From: Sphaerisporangium sp040685555
Lineage (GTDB): Bacteria; Actinomycetota; Actinomycetes; Streptosporangiales; Streptosporangiaceae
Direction: 5' to 3'
NCBI RefSeq assembly: GCF_040685555.1
Contig: NZ_JBFBIK010000006.1
Span: 62,001 to 126,000 of the forward strand
DNA: 64,000 bases
Part shown: positions 8,592 to 17,324 of the stretch, piece after piece
Layout: each line of letters opens with the position of its first letter
Numbering within the stretch: position 1 is the first letter of the stretch
Program-made: the position numbers and the translations under genes
Notes under the pieces: generated by a model
Database searches by the model: none
Seen by the model: the letters and a program-made list of their open reading frames with translations, nothing else
Told to the model about the DNA's origin: nothing

Positions 8592-8647
8592 CCGTCACTG
8601 CACCGAGGCGACCCGCCTCCCGATCGGCCGGGGGAGACGCCCCATGA
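8588..8647 (+). other. Nineteen-codon leader ORF, a duplicated copy of the downstream gene start
   Basis: The ATG at 8588 overlaps the DUF4129 stop (ATGA), and its TGA at 8645-8647 overlaps the ATG of the next gene (ATGA). It reads MTVTAPRRPAS and so on for 19 codons; the next protein also begins MTVTAP. At DNA level the first 17 bases of the two copies differ at only two positions, and similarity fades after about 35 bases. The period is 56 bases. The simplest reading is a tandem duplication of the start region that produced a small translational relay; a single-base sequence error is the main alternative. Confidence 0.6.
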
Positions 8648-9828
8648 CGGTCACCGCACCCGAGCGTGCCGCCTCGACCGTCCCCGGCGGCCCCTCGACC
8701 TCGACGTCGGCGACCGTGCGCGGCATGTGGCGCGGCGGCCGCGGCATGGTGCTCTTCGGCCTGGTCGTGATCGTCCTCGCCGCGCTCACCGCGCTGGTCA
8801 CCGGCACCTCCACGGAGGGCCGGCGTCTCGATCCCGCCGACGCGACGCTCACCGGGAGCAGGGCTCTGGCCGAGATCCTCGGCCGGCGAGGGATCCGGGT
8901 CGAGCGGGTCTCCACCGTCGAAGACGTCGTACGCCTGGACGGGCCCGGTACGCAGTTGCTGGTGTCCAGCACCGCCTACCTCGGCGACGACGACATCACC
9001 ACGCTCTCGCGCACCCGCGCCGACCGGATGATCGTCGGCACGGTCCCCGGCCTGTCCACCCTCGCCCCCGGGATCACGGCGAGCGGCCAGGCGTCGGTGC
9101 GTTCGAGGGAGCCACGATGCGATCTCCCCGCCGCCGTCCGGGCGGGAAGCGCGTTCACCGGCGGCGGCGCCCTCACTGTGCCCGCCAGGTCGATCGGCTG
9201 CTATCCGGGCGCCGACGGACCGAGCCTGGTGCGCTCTTTCGGCACCCCCACGGTGACCGTGGTGGCAGACGGCGCGTTCATGACGAACCAGCGGCTCGCC
9301 GAGGACGGCAACGCCGCGCTGGCGATCAACCTCGCGGGCGCGAAGCCGGTCCTCATCTGGCTGGTGCCGGAGGAGTCACGGGCGGTCCCCGGGGCGGGAC
9401 ATGCCAGTGCCGGGGATCTCGTCCCGGCGGGGGTGCCCTGGGCCGTGCTCCAGCTCGGCGTCGCGTTGCTGGTGGTGGCGTTCTGGCGGGGCCGCCGCCT
9501 CGGTCCCGTCGTGGTCGAGCGGATGCCCGTGGTCGTACGCGCGGCCGAGACCGTCGAGGGGCGCGGCCGTCTCTACCGCGCCCGCCGGGCCCGCGACCGC
9601 GCCTCCGCCACCCTGCGGGCGGCGTCCGCCGCCCGGCTCGCCCCGAGGCTCGGCCTGTCCGGCGACGCGACTCCGGACGAGATCATCGCAGCGACCGCTC
9701 TGCGGACCGGGCAGGATGCAGGTTGGGTGCGTTCGGTCATGTACGGCCCGATTCCGGCCGATGACGCCGGGCTCGTTGCCCTGGCCGGCCACCTCGACAC
9801 CTTGGAAAGGCAGGTACGAGAGCCGTGA
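8644..9828 (+). CDS. DUF4350 domain-containing protein
   Basis: The 394-residue protein has an N-terminal membrane segment (about 36-58) and an extracytoplasmic DUF4350-type domain beginning SRALAEILGRRGIRV. A second membrane segment lies near 265-285, and the basic cytoplasmic tail is like that of DUF4129/DUF4350 partners. The fold resembles a Rossmann-like domain found beside MoxR ATPases. The ATG at 8644 has GGGGGAGA six bases upstream. The upstream ATG at 8588 is in another frame and closes exactly here. The stop overlaps the MoxR start (GTGA). Exact function is unknown; the operon suggests assembly or maturation of an envelope complex. Confidence 0.85.
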   Translation: MTVTAPERAASTVPGGPSTSTSATVRGMWRGGRGMVLFGLVVIVLAALTALVTGTSTEGRRLDPADATLTGSRALAEILGRRGIRVERVSTVEDVVRLDGPGTQLLVSSTAYLGDDDITTLSRTRADRMIVGTVPGLSTLAPGITASGQASVRSREPRCDLPAAVRAGSAFTGGGALTVPARSIGCYPGADGPSLVRSFGTPTVTVVADGAFMTNQRLAEDGNAALAINLAGAKPVLIWLVPEESRAVPGAGHASAGDLVPAGVPWAVLQLGVALLVVAFWRGRRLGPVVVERMPVVVRAAETVEGRGRLYRARRARDRASATLRAASAARLAPRLGLSGDATPDEIIAATALRTGQDAGWVRSVMYGPIPADDAGLVALAGHLDTLERQVREP

Positions 9829-10967
9829 CCACACCTCCGCCCGGAGGCCCCTTGAACCCGTGGCCCCAGACATCCCCCGAGGCATCGTCCCCGGCACCTC
9901 AGGGACCTTCCGGGCCTCCGGCACCTCCCGGACCTGGGGGACCTTCCGGGACGGTCGCGCCCGTCACGTCCACGCCGCCACCGGCCGACGCCCCGCCGCC
10001 GGCGCATGAGCCGTCCTTCCCCGGCGACATGGCCAGGGACGCGCTCGGGGCGCTTCGCGCCGAGGTGGGCAAGGCGGTCGTGGGGCAGGACGCCGTGGTC
10101 ACCGGCCTGGTGATCGCCCTGCTGTGCAAGGGGCACGTGCTGCTCGAGGGCGTCCCCGGCGTGGCCAAGACGCTGCTCGTACGCACGCTGTCCGCCACCT
10201 TGTCCCTCGACTTCAAACGGGTGCAGTTCACGCCCGACCTGATGCCGGGAGACGTCACCGGGTCGCTGGTGTACGACGCCAAGACGGCCGAGTTCGCCTT
10301 CCGCGAGGGGCCGATCTTCACCAACCTGCTGCTCGCCGACGAGATCAACCGCACCCCTCCGAAGACCCAGGCCGCGCTGCTGGAGGCCATGGAGGAGCGG
10401 CAGGTCAGCGTGGACGGCTCGCCGGTGAAGCTGCCCGATCCGTTCGTGGTGGTCGCCACGCAGAACCCGATCGAGTACGAAGGCACGTACCAGCTGCCGG
10501 AGGCGCAGCTCGACCGGTTCCTGCTCAAGCTGACCGTGCCGCTGCCGCCGCGCGACCAGGAGATCGCGGTGCTCGAACGCCACGCGCTCGGCTTCGACCC
10601 GAAGGACCTGTCGCACGTCAAGCAGGTGGCGACGGCCGCCGACCTCGCGGCGGCGCGGGCCGAGGTCGCCAAGGTCCACGTGGCCCCCGAGGTGCTCGGG
10701 TACATCGTGGACCTCGCCCGGGCGACCCGCCTGTCCCCGTCCCTGCAACTGGGCGTGTCCCCGCGTGGCGCGACCGCGCTGCTGGCGGCGGCCCGCGCGT
10801 GGGCCTGGCTGTCCGGCCGTTCCTACGTCACCCCCGACGACGTGAAGGCCCTGGCCAAGCCCGCCCTGCGGCACCGCATCCAGCTCCGTCCCGAAGCCGA
10901 GCTGGAGGGTGCGACACCGGACGGGCTGCTCGACGGTGTGCTCGCGTCGGTCCCGGTACCCCGCTGA
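9825..10967 (+). CDS. MoxR-family AAA+ ATPase
   Basis: The 380-residue ATPase has about 65 Pro/Gly-rich N-terminal residues before the AAA_3 core. Walker A is GVPGVAKT (109-116) and Walker B is LLLADEIN (168-175). Further conserved elements are the VVVATQNPIEYEGTYQLPEA sensor-1 region and a C-terminal lid. MoxR proteins act as chaperone-like ATPases, usually with VWA-containing DUF58 partners. The GTG start overlaps the previous stop, and the stop overlaps the DUF58 start by one base, so these genes are translated as a coupled set. The Pro/Gly-rich N-terminal extension is longer than in most MoxR proteins. Confidence 0.95.
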   Translation: MTTPPPGGPLNPWPQTSPEASSPAPQGPSGPPAPPGPGGPSGTVAPVTSTPPPADAPPPAHEPSFPGDMARDALGALRAEVGKAVVGQDAVVTGLVIALLCKGHVLLEGVPGVAKTLLVRTLSATLSLDFKRVQFTPDLMPGDVTGSLVYDAKTAEFAFREGPIFTNLLLADEINRTPPKTQAALLEAMEERQVSVDGSPVKLPDPFVVVATQNPIEYEGTYQLPEAQLDRFLLKLTVPLPPRDQEIAVLERHALGFDPKDLSHVKQVATAADLAAARAEVAKVHVAPEVLGYIVDLARATRLSPSLQLGVSPRGATALLAAARAWAWLSGRSYVTPDDVKALAKPALRHRIQLRPEAELEGATPDGLLDGVLASVPVPR

Positions 10968-12352
10968 TGGCGCTGACCGGCCGTGCGGGGCTGATCGCGG
11001 CGCTGGGCGCGGCCGGCGTGCTGTTCGCGCCGCGGCCCGGCTACGCCGTGCTCGGCCTGCTGCTGTTGCTGGGCGCGCTCATCCTGGTCGACCTGCTGTT
11101 CGCCGGGGGCGTGCGCCCGCTGCGCTTCCGGCGCGGCGGCGAGCACCTCGTACGGCTCGGCGAGTCGGTCGAGGTGGAGCTGATCGTCGAGAACCCCGGA
11201 CGCCGGCGCGTACGCGGCACGCTGCGGGACGCCTGGCCGCCGTCGGCCGGCGCGAGCCCGCGCCACCTGCGCCTCGACGTCCCGGGCGGTGAGCGCCGCC
11301 GCCTCGTCACGACGCTGACGCCGTCGCGGCGCGGCGACCGGGAGGCCGTGACGATCACGGTACGGTCGCTCGGCCCCCTCGGCGTGGCCGCGCGTCAGGG
11401 GTCCCACCGGGTGCCCTGGACCGTGCGGGTGCTGCCGCCGTTCCTCAGCCGCAAGCACCTGCCCGCGAAGCTGTCCAAGCTGCGCGAGCTGGAGGGACAG
11501 CATCCCGCTCTGGTGCGCGGCCAGGGCACGGAGTTCGACTCCCTGCGTGAGTACGTCGTGGGCGACGACGTGCGCTCGATCGACTGGCGTGCCACGGCCC
11601 GCCGTTCGGACGTGGTGGTCAGGACCTGGCGCCCCGAACGCGACCGCCGGGTCCTGATCGTCCTCGACACCGGCCGCACATCTGCCGGCCGAGTCGGCAC
11701 CTCCCCCATCCCCGCGGCTCCCGGCACCACCACGAGAACCCCTCCCATCTTCCCGCCAAGTCGGCCGGGCGGTGCCGCGAACGCTGCCGGATGGCCGCGT
11801 CTCGACTGGTCGATGGACGCGGCCCTGCTGCTGGCCGCCCTCGCGACCCGCGCCGGTGACCGGGTCGACTTCCTCGCCCACGACCGCGCCGTACGGGCGT
11901 GGATGTCCGGCGCCTCCCGTACCGACTCGCTGTCGGCGCTGGTCAACGTGATGGCGCCCATCGAGGCCGAGCTCGTCGAGGCGGACTCCGCGAGCATGGT
12001 GGCGGCCGTCCAAGCCCGCGCCAAGCGGCGGTGCCTGGTCGTCCTGCTCACCGACCTGAACCCGGCGGCCATGGAAGAGGGCCTGCTCCCCGTACTGCCG
12101 CAGCTGGCCTCGCGACACGTCGTGCTGGTGGCCGCCGTCGCCGACCCGCGTGTCGCCGAGATGGCGGCCGGCCGCGGCACGGCCGAGCAGGTCTACGACG
12201 CGGCGGCGGCCGAGCACCTGCGTGGCGAGCGCGAGCGGCTCACCGCCCGGCTCCGCCGCCACGGATGCGAGGTGGTCGACGCCACCCCCGACGACCTGGC
12301 CCCCGCCCTCGCCGACACCTACCTCGCCCTCAAGGCCGCCGGCCGCCTCTAG
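10967..12352 (+). CDS. DUF58 domain-containing protein (VWA-like MoxR partner)
   Basis: The 461-residue protein has two N-terminal membrane segments (about 5-45), a beta-rich region, and the DUF58 core with LREYVVGDDVRSIDW near residue 190. A VWA-like fold follows, starting LIVLDTGRTS. DUF58 proteins pair with MoxR ATPases. The ATG at 10967 shares one base with the MoxR stop. An insertion of about 40 Pro/Thr/Gly-rich residues interrupts the VWA-like domain right after its first strand, between TSAGR and the WSMDAALLLAAL helix. The MIDAS serine pattern is only partly kept (DTGRTS). The function is inferred from context only. Confidence 0.88.
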   Translation: MALTGRAGLIAALGAAGVLFAPRPGYAVLGLLLLLGALILVDLLFAGGVRPLRFRRGGEHLVRLGESVEVELIVENPGRRRVRGTLRDAWPPSAGASPRHLRLDVPGGERRRLVTTLTPSRRGDREAVTITVRSLGPLGVAARQGSHRVPWTVRVLPPFLSRKHLPAKLSKLRELEGQHPALVRGQGTEFDSLREYVVGDDVRSIDWRATARRSDVVVRTWRPERDRRVLIVLDTGRTSAGRVGTSPIPAAPGTTTRTPPIFPPSRPGGAANAAGWPRLDWSMDAALLLAALATRAGDRVDFLAHDRAVRAWMSGASRTDSLSALVNVMAPIEAELVEADSASMVAAVQARAKRRCLVVLLTDLNPAAMEEGLLPVLPQLASRHVVLVAAVADPRVAEMAAGRGTAEQVYDAAAAEHLRGERERLTARLRRHGCEVVDATPDDLAPALADTYLALKAAGRL

Positions 12353-12533
12353 GCGTCTGTCGCACCGTCGCGGGCGAGCGAAGTCGTGGCCGAGAAGTTC
12401 CGGCCTGCCACCAATTGATGCTTTGAGGGCGAACAATCCGCCAGGAGGGGTGAAAGCCTGGTACGTGGCCGGGTGCGCGCTTACGATCTTTTGCGCTGGT
12501 GTGCACGCGGGGGAATCGGGCGGTGTCGGCGGA

Positions 12534-14195
12534 ATGCGTGAGCGGTGGCCTCTCGTGATGATCGCCTTGGTGGTGGCGATGATCGCGTTCGGCGTGTTCG
12601 CGCTGCTGACCGGCCCCGGTCCCGTGGAGGCCACGCCGCGGGCGCGGCAGACCTCCGCGCCCGTCCGGTCGGCCGGGGGAGCGCCACCGGCCTCGACGCC
12701 CGCGCCGACCCTCCTGCCGGCCGAGACTCCCCCACCGCTGGAGACCACGGCCCAGACGCCCCCGCCGTCCGTCGTGACGCCCCAGACTGCGGCGCCGGCC
12801 GCTCCCGACGTGACCGCGGCGCGCTACTTCGACGCCTGGCGGGCCGGTGACTTCTCCACCATGGCCGCGCTGGTGGACAACCCTCCGGCCGACTTCGCCG
12901 ATCGGCACCGGCGGTTCAGCGCCGAGCTGCGGATCGCGTCGCTGTCGCTCAGCCCGGGCGCTCCGCGCCGCCAGGGCGAGCAGGCGGCCGAGGTGCCCTT
13001 CCAGGGGGTCAGGGAGGTGACCGGGCTGGGCCGGTGGCCGTTCTCCTCGGTGCTGCGCCTGGCGTCCAGGAACGGTGCCTGGAAGGTGCTCTGGGCCCCC
13101 GAGACGCTGCACCCCTCGCTCAAGGACGGCGGGAGCCTGCGCCTGAGGGAGACCCGGGTCCGAAGGCCCGCCACGCTCACCCGCGAGGGACTGCCGTTCC
13201 CCGCGGACAGCCGGGCGGGCGACTACGTCACCGGGCTGGACGCGACGGTGGTCACCCTGAAGCTGGAGGAGGTGCCATCGGGCAAGGTCCTTTTGGCATC
13301 CCCCACCCCGCCGCAGACGGGAACGCGGAGCACGATCTCCCAGACCGTCCAGGCCGCCGCCGCCCGCGCACTGGACGGGGTCGGGCAGCCCTCGGCGATC
13401 GTGGCCATGGACGTCCAGTCTGGCCAGGTCCGCGCGGTGGCGGACACGCTGGGCGGCAAGCGTGCGTTCAACGGCCTGTACCCGCCGGGTTCGGCGTTCA
13501 AGGTGGTGACCTCCGCCGCCCTGTTCCGCAGCGGCCTGACTCCTGAGTCACCGGTGGCGTGCCCGGGGAGCTACACCATCCCGAACGCCAGGACCTTCAC
13601 CAACGACGGGGGCGCCGACCACGGCACCGTGAGCCTCACCACGGCCTTCGCGTTGTCCTGCAACACCACGTTCGTGCGCCAGACCTACGAACGGCTGCGC
13701 GACGACCGGCTGCGCGCCGAGGCCGCCGACCGCTTCGGGTTCCGCGAGAAGCCGGGCCTGAGCTTCTGCCGCATCCTGCCGTACAAGGACCTGAACGAGC
13801 TGGGCTCCGACGCCATCGGCCAGAACTCCGTGCAGGCCAGCCCGCTGTGCATGGCCGAGGTGGCCGCCGCCGCCGCGAGCGGCGTCTGGAAGCCCGCCAT
13901 CATGACGGACGCGCCCCCCGCGGGTTCACCGGCGCAGGTGCCCCTGGACGACGGCGTGGCCGACGGCCTGCGCACGATGATGGGCGCCGTGGTCACCCGG
14001 GGCACCGCGGCGCGGGCCGGTCTCCCCTCGGGCACCGCGGGCAAGACCGGCACCGCCGAGGTCGCCGGGGCCAGGTCGCACGCGTGGTTCATCGGGTACC
14101 GGGGCGACCTGGCGTTCGCGGTGCTGGTCCAGAACGGGGGCACCGGTGGCGCCGTGGCGGCGCCGATCGCCGCGAAATTCCTCAAAGCGCTGTAG
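12534..14195 (+). CDS. Penicillin-binding transpeptidase with NTF2-like N-terminal domain
   Basis: The 553-residue protein has an N-terminal membrane anchor (about 7-24), a Pro/Thr-rich spacer, and an NTF2-like domain of the MecA_N type beginning near residue 95 (YFDAWRAGDFSTMAALV). A class B transpeptidase domain follows. The active-site motifs are intact: Ser320-Ala-Phe-Lys323, Ser375-Cys-Asn377 and Lys504-Thr-Gly506. It should cross-link peptidoglycan outside the membrane. The start is uncertain: ATG at 12534 is preceded by only a weak GGCGG, and GTG at 12501 is in frame. It is separated from the DUF58 operon by about 180 bases and may have its own promoter (TACGAT at 12482-12487). Confidence 0.9.
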   Translation: MRERWPLVMIALVVAMIAFGVFALLTGPGPVEATPRARQTSAPVRSAGGAPPASTPAPTLLPAETPPPLETTAQTPPPSVVTPQTAAPAAPDVTAARYFDAWRAGDFSTMAALVDNPPADFADRHRRFSAELRIASLSLSPGAPRRQGEQAAEVPFQGVREVTGLGRWPFSSVLRLASRNGAWKVLWAPETLHPSLKDGGSLRLRETRVRRPATLTREGLPFPADSRAGDYVTGLDATVVTLKLEEVPSGKVLLASPTPPQTGTRSTISQTVQAAAARALDGVGQPSAIVAMDVQSGQVRAVADTLGGKRAFNGLYPPGSAFKVVTSAALFRSGLTPESPVACPGSYTIPNARTFTNDGGADHGTVSLTTAFALSCNTTFVRQTYERLRDDRLRAEAADRFGFREKPGLSFCRILPYKDLNELGSDAIGQNSVQASPLCMAEVAAAAASGVWKPAIMTDAPPAGSPAQVPLDDGVADGLRTMMGAVVTRGTAARAGLPSGTAGKTGTAEVAGARSHAWFIGYRGDLAFAVLVQNGGTGGAVAAPIAAKFLKAL

Positions 14196-14271
14196 CTGGA
14201 ACCGGTTTCCGCAGGTCACCGGAGTGTCCCAGCACCACGGGGAGAGACCCGAGTAGCTCGATATGCGCGCC

Positions 14272-15261
14272 TCAGGCTGAGGGGGCGACGTCGGGGGCGC
14301 GTTCGAGGTCGCCGGTCTCGTCCGCCCGCAGCGCGCGGCGCCCGAAGAACACGACGTACGCCAGGAACGCGGCCTCGGCGGCCACCCCGATGCCGACGCG
14401 CGCCCACGTGGGCAGGGCGGAGGGGGTCACCATCGCCTCGATCAGCCCCGACACCAGCAGGACCACCACCAGGCCGAGCGCGACGGCGACCACGGCCCGT
14501 CCCTGCTCGGCCAGTGCCTCAGTGCGCTTCCTCGGCCCGGGGTCGATGGCCGTCCAGCCGAGGCGCATGCCGACGGCGGCGGCGAGGAAGACGGCGGTCA
14601 GCTCCAGCAGGCCATGCGGGGTGATCAGGCCGAAGAAGACGTCGAGCCGGTCGCGGGAGGCCATGAGCCCGGCGGAGACGCCGACGTTCGCGGCGTTCTG
14701 CCAGAGGATGTACGGGATCGGGATGCCGAGCAGCACGGACGTGGCGATCACCTGCATCGAGACCCAGGCGTTGTTGATCCACACCTGCCCGGCGAACGCC
14801 CCCGAGGGATGCTCGGAGTAGTAGTCGGCGAAGTCGTGCTCCACGAGCTGCTTGATCTGCTCGGGCCCGGCGATGGCGGCCTGGACGTCGGGGTTTCGCG
14901 CGACCCACATGCCGACCGCCAGGGAGACCAGCAGGAACACCGCCGTCGTGGTGGCCCACCACCACCGGGCGCGGTAGGCGACCACCGGGAACGAGACGGT
15001 GAAGAAGCGGATGAACTCCCGCCAGGCCGGCGTGTGCGCCCCCGTGACCGCCGAGCGCGCCCGCGCGACGAGCGCCGAGAGCCGGCCCACCAGCAGTTGG
15101 TCGGAGCCTGACCTGACGATGGACAGGTGCGTCGCGACGCGCTGGTAGAGGTCGACCAGCTCGTCCACCTCGGGCCCGCTGAGCGAGCCGCGGTGCCGCA
15201 CCAGGGTCTCCAGCCGGTCCCACGTCGGCTTGTGCGCGGAGACAAACGCGTCGATGTCCAC
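14272..15261 (-). CDS. Stage II sporulation protein M family (SpoIIM/DUF95) membrane protein
   Basis: The 329-residue protein has a helical N-terminus of about 95 residues typical of the family (MDIDAFVSAHKPTWDRLE) and then five or so membrane segments, with GLITPHGLLELTAVFLAAA near the middle. In Bacillus SpoIIM acts in engulfment with SpoIID and SpoIIP; in actinobacteria its homologues stand next to RDD proteins and their role is unclear. The GTG at 15261 was chosen because the N-terminus matches the family. A TAGGCT box ends seven bases upstream, pointing to leaderless translation. It diverges from the RDD gene across 39 bases. Confidence 0.88.
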   Translation of the reverse strand: MDIDAFVSAHKPTWDRLETLVRHRGSLSGPEVDELVDLYQRVATHLSIVRSGSDQLLVGRLSALVARARSAVTGAHTPAWREFIRFFTVSFPVVAYRARWWWATTTAVFLLVSLAVGMWVARNPDVQAAIAGPEQIKQLVEHDFADYYSEHPSGAFAGQVWINNAWVSMQVIATSVLLGIPIPYILWQNAANVGVSAGLMASRDRLDVFFGLITPHGLLELTAVFLAAAVGMRLGWTAIDPGPRKRTEALAEQGRAVVAVALGLVVVLLVSGLIEAMVTPSALPTWARVGIGVAAEAAFLAYVVFFGRRALRADETGDLERAPDVAPSA

Positions 15262-15274
15262 GCACGAGAGCCTA
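15262..15274 (-). promoter_or_regulatory. Probable leaderless promoter of the SpoIIM-family gene
   Basis: The -10 box TAGGCT (15274-15269) is seven bases before the GTG start and there is no Shine-Dalgarno. Transcription should begin at or next to the start codon. Confidence 0.55.
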
Positions 15275-15287
15275 TTGGGCCGATGGA

Positions 15288-15300
15288 TAGGGTGGGGGAC
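15288..15300 (+). promoter_or_regulatory. Probable leaderless promoter of the RDD gene
   Basis: The -10 box TAGGGT (15288-15293) is seven bases before the GTG at 15301. The two opposing -10 boxes lie only 13 bases apart, so polymerase cannot occupy both at once. Confidence 0.5.
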
Positions 15301-16215
15301 GTGGCAGATGTCGTGACCGGCGAGGCCGTGGTCGTAGAGGTACGAGTGGCCCAGCTGCCGAGCCGGGCCCTGGCGCTGTTGATCGACATGGTGCTCCAGT
15401 TCCTGGCCATCCTCGGGCTGAGCCTGCTGCTGGGCATGCTGTCGATCGTCGCCGAGGAAGCGGTCGCGGTGGCGCTCACGATCCTGCTGAGCGCGCTCGT
15501 GATCGTGGGATACCCGGTGATCTTCGAGACGCTCAGCCGGGGCAGGAGCCTCGGCAAGCTCGCCATGGGCCTGCGGGTCGTCAGCGACGACGGCGGCCCC
15601 GAGCGCTTCCGGCAGGCGCTGTTCCGTGGGCTGTCCGGGCTCCTCGAGTTCTGGATGTTCTTCGGCGCTCCGGCGCTGATCAGCTCGCTGATCTCGCCGC
15701 AGGGCAAGCGGCTCGGTGACATCTTCTCGGGGACCATCGTGATCTCCGAGCGGGGCCCCCGCCAGGCTCCGCCGCCCGAGATGCCCGCGCCGCTCGCCCG
15801 CTGGGCCGGCACACTGGAGCTCTCCCGCCTGCCCGAGGACCTCGCCGCCACGGCGAGGCAGTACCTCTCGCGCTGGCACCAGCTCTCCCCCGCCGTCCGG
15901 CACGACATGGGCACGCGCATCGCCGCCCAGTTCGCGTCCTTCGTCTCGCCGCCGCCCCCGCCCTCCGCGCCTCCCTACGCCTATCTGGCCGCCGTGCTCG
16001 CCGAGCGCCGCCGCCGCACGGAGGTACGGCTCGCGCGCCAGATGCGGCAGAACTCCTCGCCGTACGGAGCGGTCCCCCCTCCGCTGGGGCCCCCCGCCCC
16101 GCTTCCTCCGCCCACCTGGCGTCCGGCGATTTCGTACGGCCCGCCGCCTGCCGCTCGCCCGTCCTCAGCAGGGCGAACGCGCCCGACGCCCGGTGGTTTC
16201 ATCCCTCCGGCGTAG
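15301..16215 (+). CDS. RDD family membrane protein with Pro-rich tail
   Basis: The 304-residue protein starts VADVVTGEAVVVEVRVAQLP, the usual opening of actinobacterial RDD proteins, which supports the GTG at 15301 over an ATG at 15283. Residues about 15-150 form the RDD domain with three to four membrane segments, including the R..D..D signature in LPSRALALLIDM and LGDIFSGT. A helical region and a proline-rich C-terminus of about 60 residues follow. RDD proteins are poorly characterised; some have been linked to ion exchange. It pairs divergently with the SpoIIM-like gene, a conserved arrangement. Confidence 0.85.
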   Translation: MADVVTGEAVVVEVRVAQLPSRALALLIDMVLQFLAILGLSLLLGMLSIVAEEAVAVALTILLSALVIVGYPVIFETLSRGRSLGKLAMGLRVVSDDGGPERFRQALFRGLSGLLEFWMFFGAPALISSLISPQGKRLGDIFSGTIVISERGPRQAPPPEMPAPLARWAGTLELSRLPEDLAATARQYLSRWHQLSPAVRHDMGTRIAAQFASFVSPPPPPSAPPYAYLAAVLAERRRRTEVRLARQMRQNSSPYGAVPPPLGPPAPLPPPTWRPAISYGPPPAARPSSAGRTRPTPGGFIPPA

Positions 16216-16269
16216 ATTTTTGGTAATGCCGAGGCATACATGCGTAAAGCACGGGCACGGGATGTTCCA

Positions 16270-16294
16270 GCGGGCTACTGGGGCATTAGCCCGC
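16270..16294 (+). terminator. Hairpin terminator after the RDD gene
   Basis: GCGGGCTA (16270-16277) and TAGCCCGC (16287-16294) form a perfect eight-base stem with a nine-base loop, 55 bases after the RDD stop. No T-tract follows, as is common for actinobacterial terminators. Confidence 0.5.
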
Positions 16295-16306
16295 TACGTG
16301 GGAACG

Positions 16307-16349
16307 GGTATGGCCCGGTGCGTGAGGGAGAGGTCGCACCGGCCATACC
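16307..16349. terminator. Long hairpin between convergent RDD and ABC-transporter genes
   Basis: GGTATGG and CCGGTGCG (16307-16322, one bulged C) pair with CGCACCGG and CCATACC (16335-16349) around a 12-base loop, a 15-pair stem. It ends eight bases beyond the dppB-like stop on the other strand and probably serves both directions. Confidence 0.6.
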
Positions 16350-16357
16350 CACCCCCC

Positions 16358-17320
16358 TCACGCGAGCCTGACACGGGCGTCCAGGAGGGCGTAGGCCACG
16401 TCGACCAGCAGGTTCGCCACCACGACCGCCGCCGCGGTGATGAGCACCACCCCCATGATCACCGGTAGGTCGCCGCTCACGAACGCCTGGACCACCGCCT
16501 GCCCGACGCCGCCGAGGCCGAACACCGACTCGGTGACGACCACGCCCCCGATGAGGGTGCCGATGTCCACGCCGAGCTGCGACACCACCGGTGTCAGCGC
16601 CGACCGCAGGCCGTGCCGGACGATCACCCGCCGCTCGGGCACGCCCTTGGCGCGAGCCGTGCGGATGTAGTCCTCGCCCAGCACGTCGAGCATCGACCCC
16701 CGGGTGAGCCGCAGGTAGGTCGCGGCCTGCACGGTGGCGAGCGTGACCCAGGGCAGGATCAGGTGCCGTGCCCACTCGGCCGGGTTCTCCGACAGGCCGA
16801 CGTACGAATCGGGCGGGAAGATCGGCACGCCGGCCTTGGTGAGCTGGAAGAAGAGCAGGTACAGCAGGAGCAGCCCGATGACGAAGGTGGGCATCGACAC
16901 TCCAGCGAGGGCCAGGAACGTCAGCGCCCTGTCCAGCAGCGAGCGCGCACGGGTCGCGCTGAGCACCCCGGCGCTGACGCCGACCAGGAACCACAGCACC
17001 GCGCCGCCGAGGACGAGCGACAGGGTGGGCGGGAGGTCGGCGGCGACCAGCTTGCCCACCGGCTCCCCGTTGAAGTACGACTTGCCGAGGTCGCCGTGGA
17101 CCAGCCTGCCCATATAGTCGCCGTACTGCACGAGGATCGGCCGGTCGAGGCCGAGGTCGCGCCTGATCAGGTCGACCTGCTCGGGGGTGGCCTGCCGGCC
17201 CGCCAGCGTCCTCGCCGGATCGCCGGGCGCCACGAAGAACATGAAGAACGTCCCCAGCGTGACCAGCCAGAGCACGACCACGCCGAGCAGCACCCGCCGG
17301 ATGAGGAAGCGCCGGAACAT
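16358..17320 (-). CDS. ABC transporter permease, DppB type
   Basis: This 320-residue inner-membrane permease is the last gene of the five-gene importer operon. It has an N-terminal helix (MFRRFLIRRVLLGVVVLWLV), the DppB/OppB N-terminal motif AGRQATPEQVDLIRRDLGLD, and around six membrane segments. The EAA loop is near residue 215 (EDYIRTARAKGVPERRVI), which contacts the ATPases. The family imports di- and oligopeptides or nickel chelates. Four bases separate its start from the dppC-type stop upstream. Substrate cannot be told from sequence. Confidence 0.93.
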   Translation of the reverse strand: MFRRFLIRRVLLGVVVLWLVTLGTFFMFFVAPGDPARTLAGRQATPEQVDLIRRDLGLDRPILVQYGDYMGRLVHGDLGKSYFNGEPVGKLVAADLPPTLSLVLGGAVLWFLVGVSAGVLSATRARSLLDRALTFLALAGVSMPTFVIGLLLLYLLFFQLTKAGVPIFPPDSYVGLSENPAEWARHLILPWVTLATVQAATYLRLTRGSMLDVLGEDYIRTARAKGVPERRVIVRHGLRSALTPVVSQLGVDIGTLIGGVVVTESVFGLGGVGQAVVQAFVSGDLPVIMGVVLITAAAVVVANLLVDVAYALLDARVRLA

Positions 17321-17324
17321 CGGG

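Noticed and set aside
14196..14271. Palindrome-like GGAACCGGTTTCC between convergent genes as terminator
   Set aside because: The dyad is imperfect and too short to support a terminator call.
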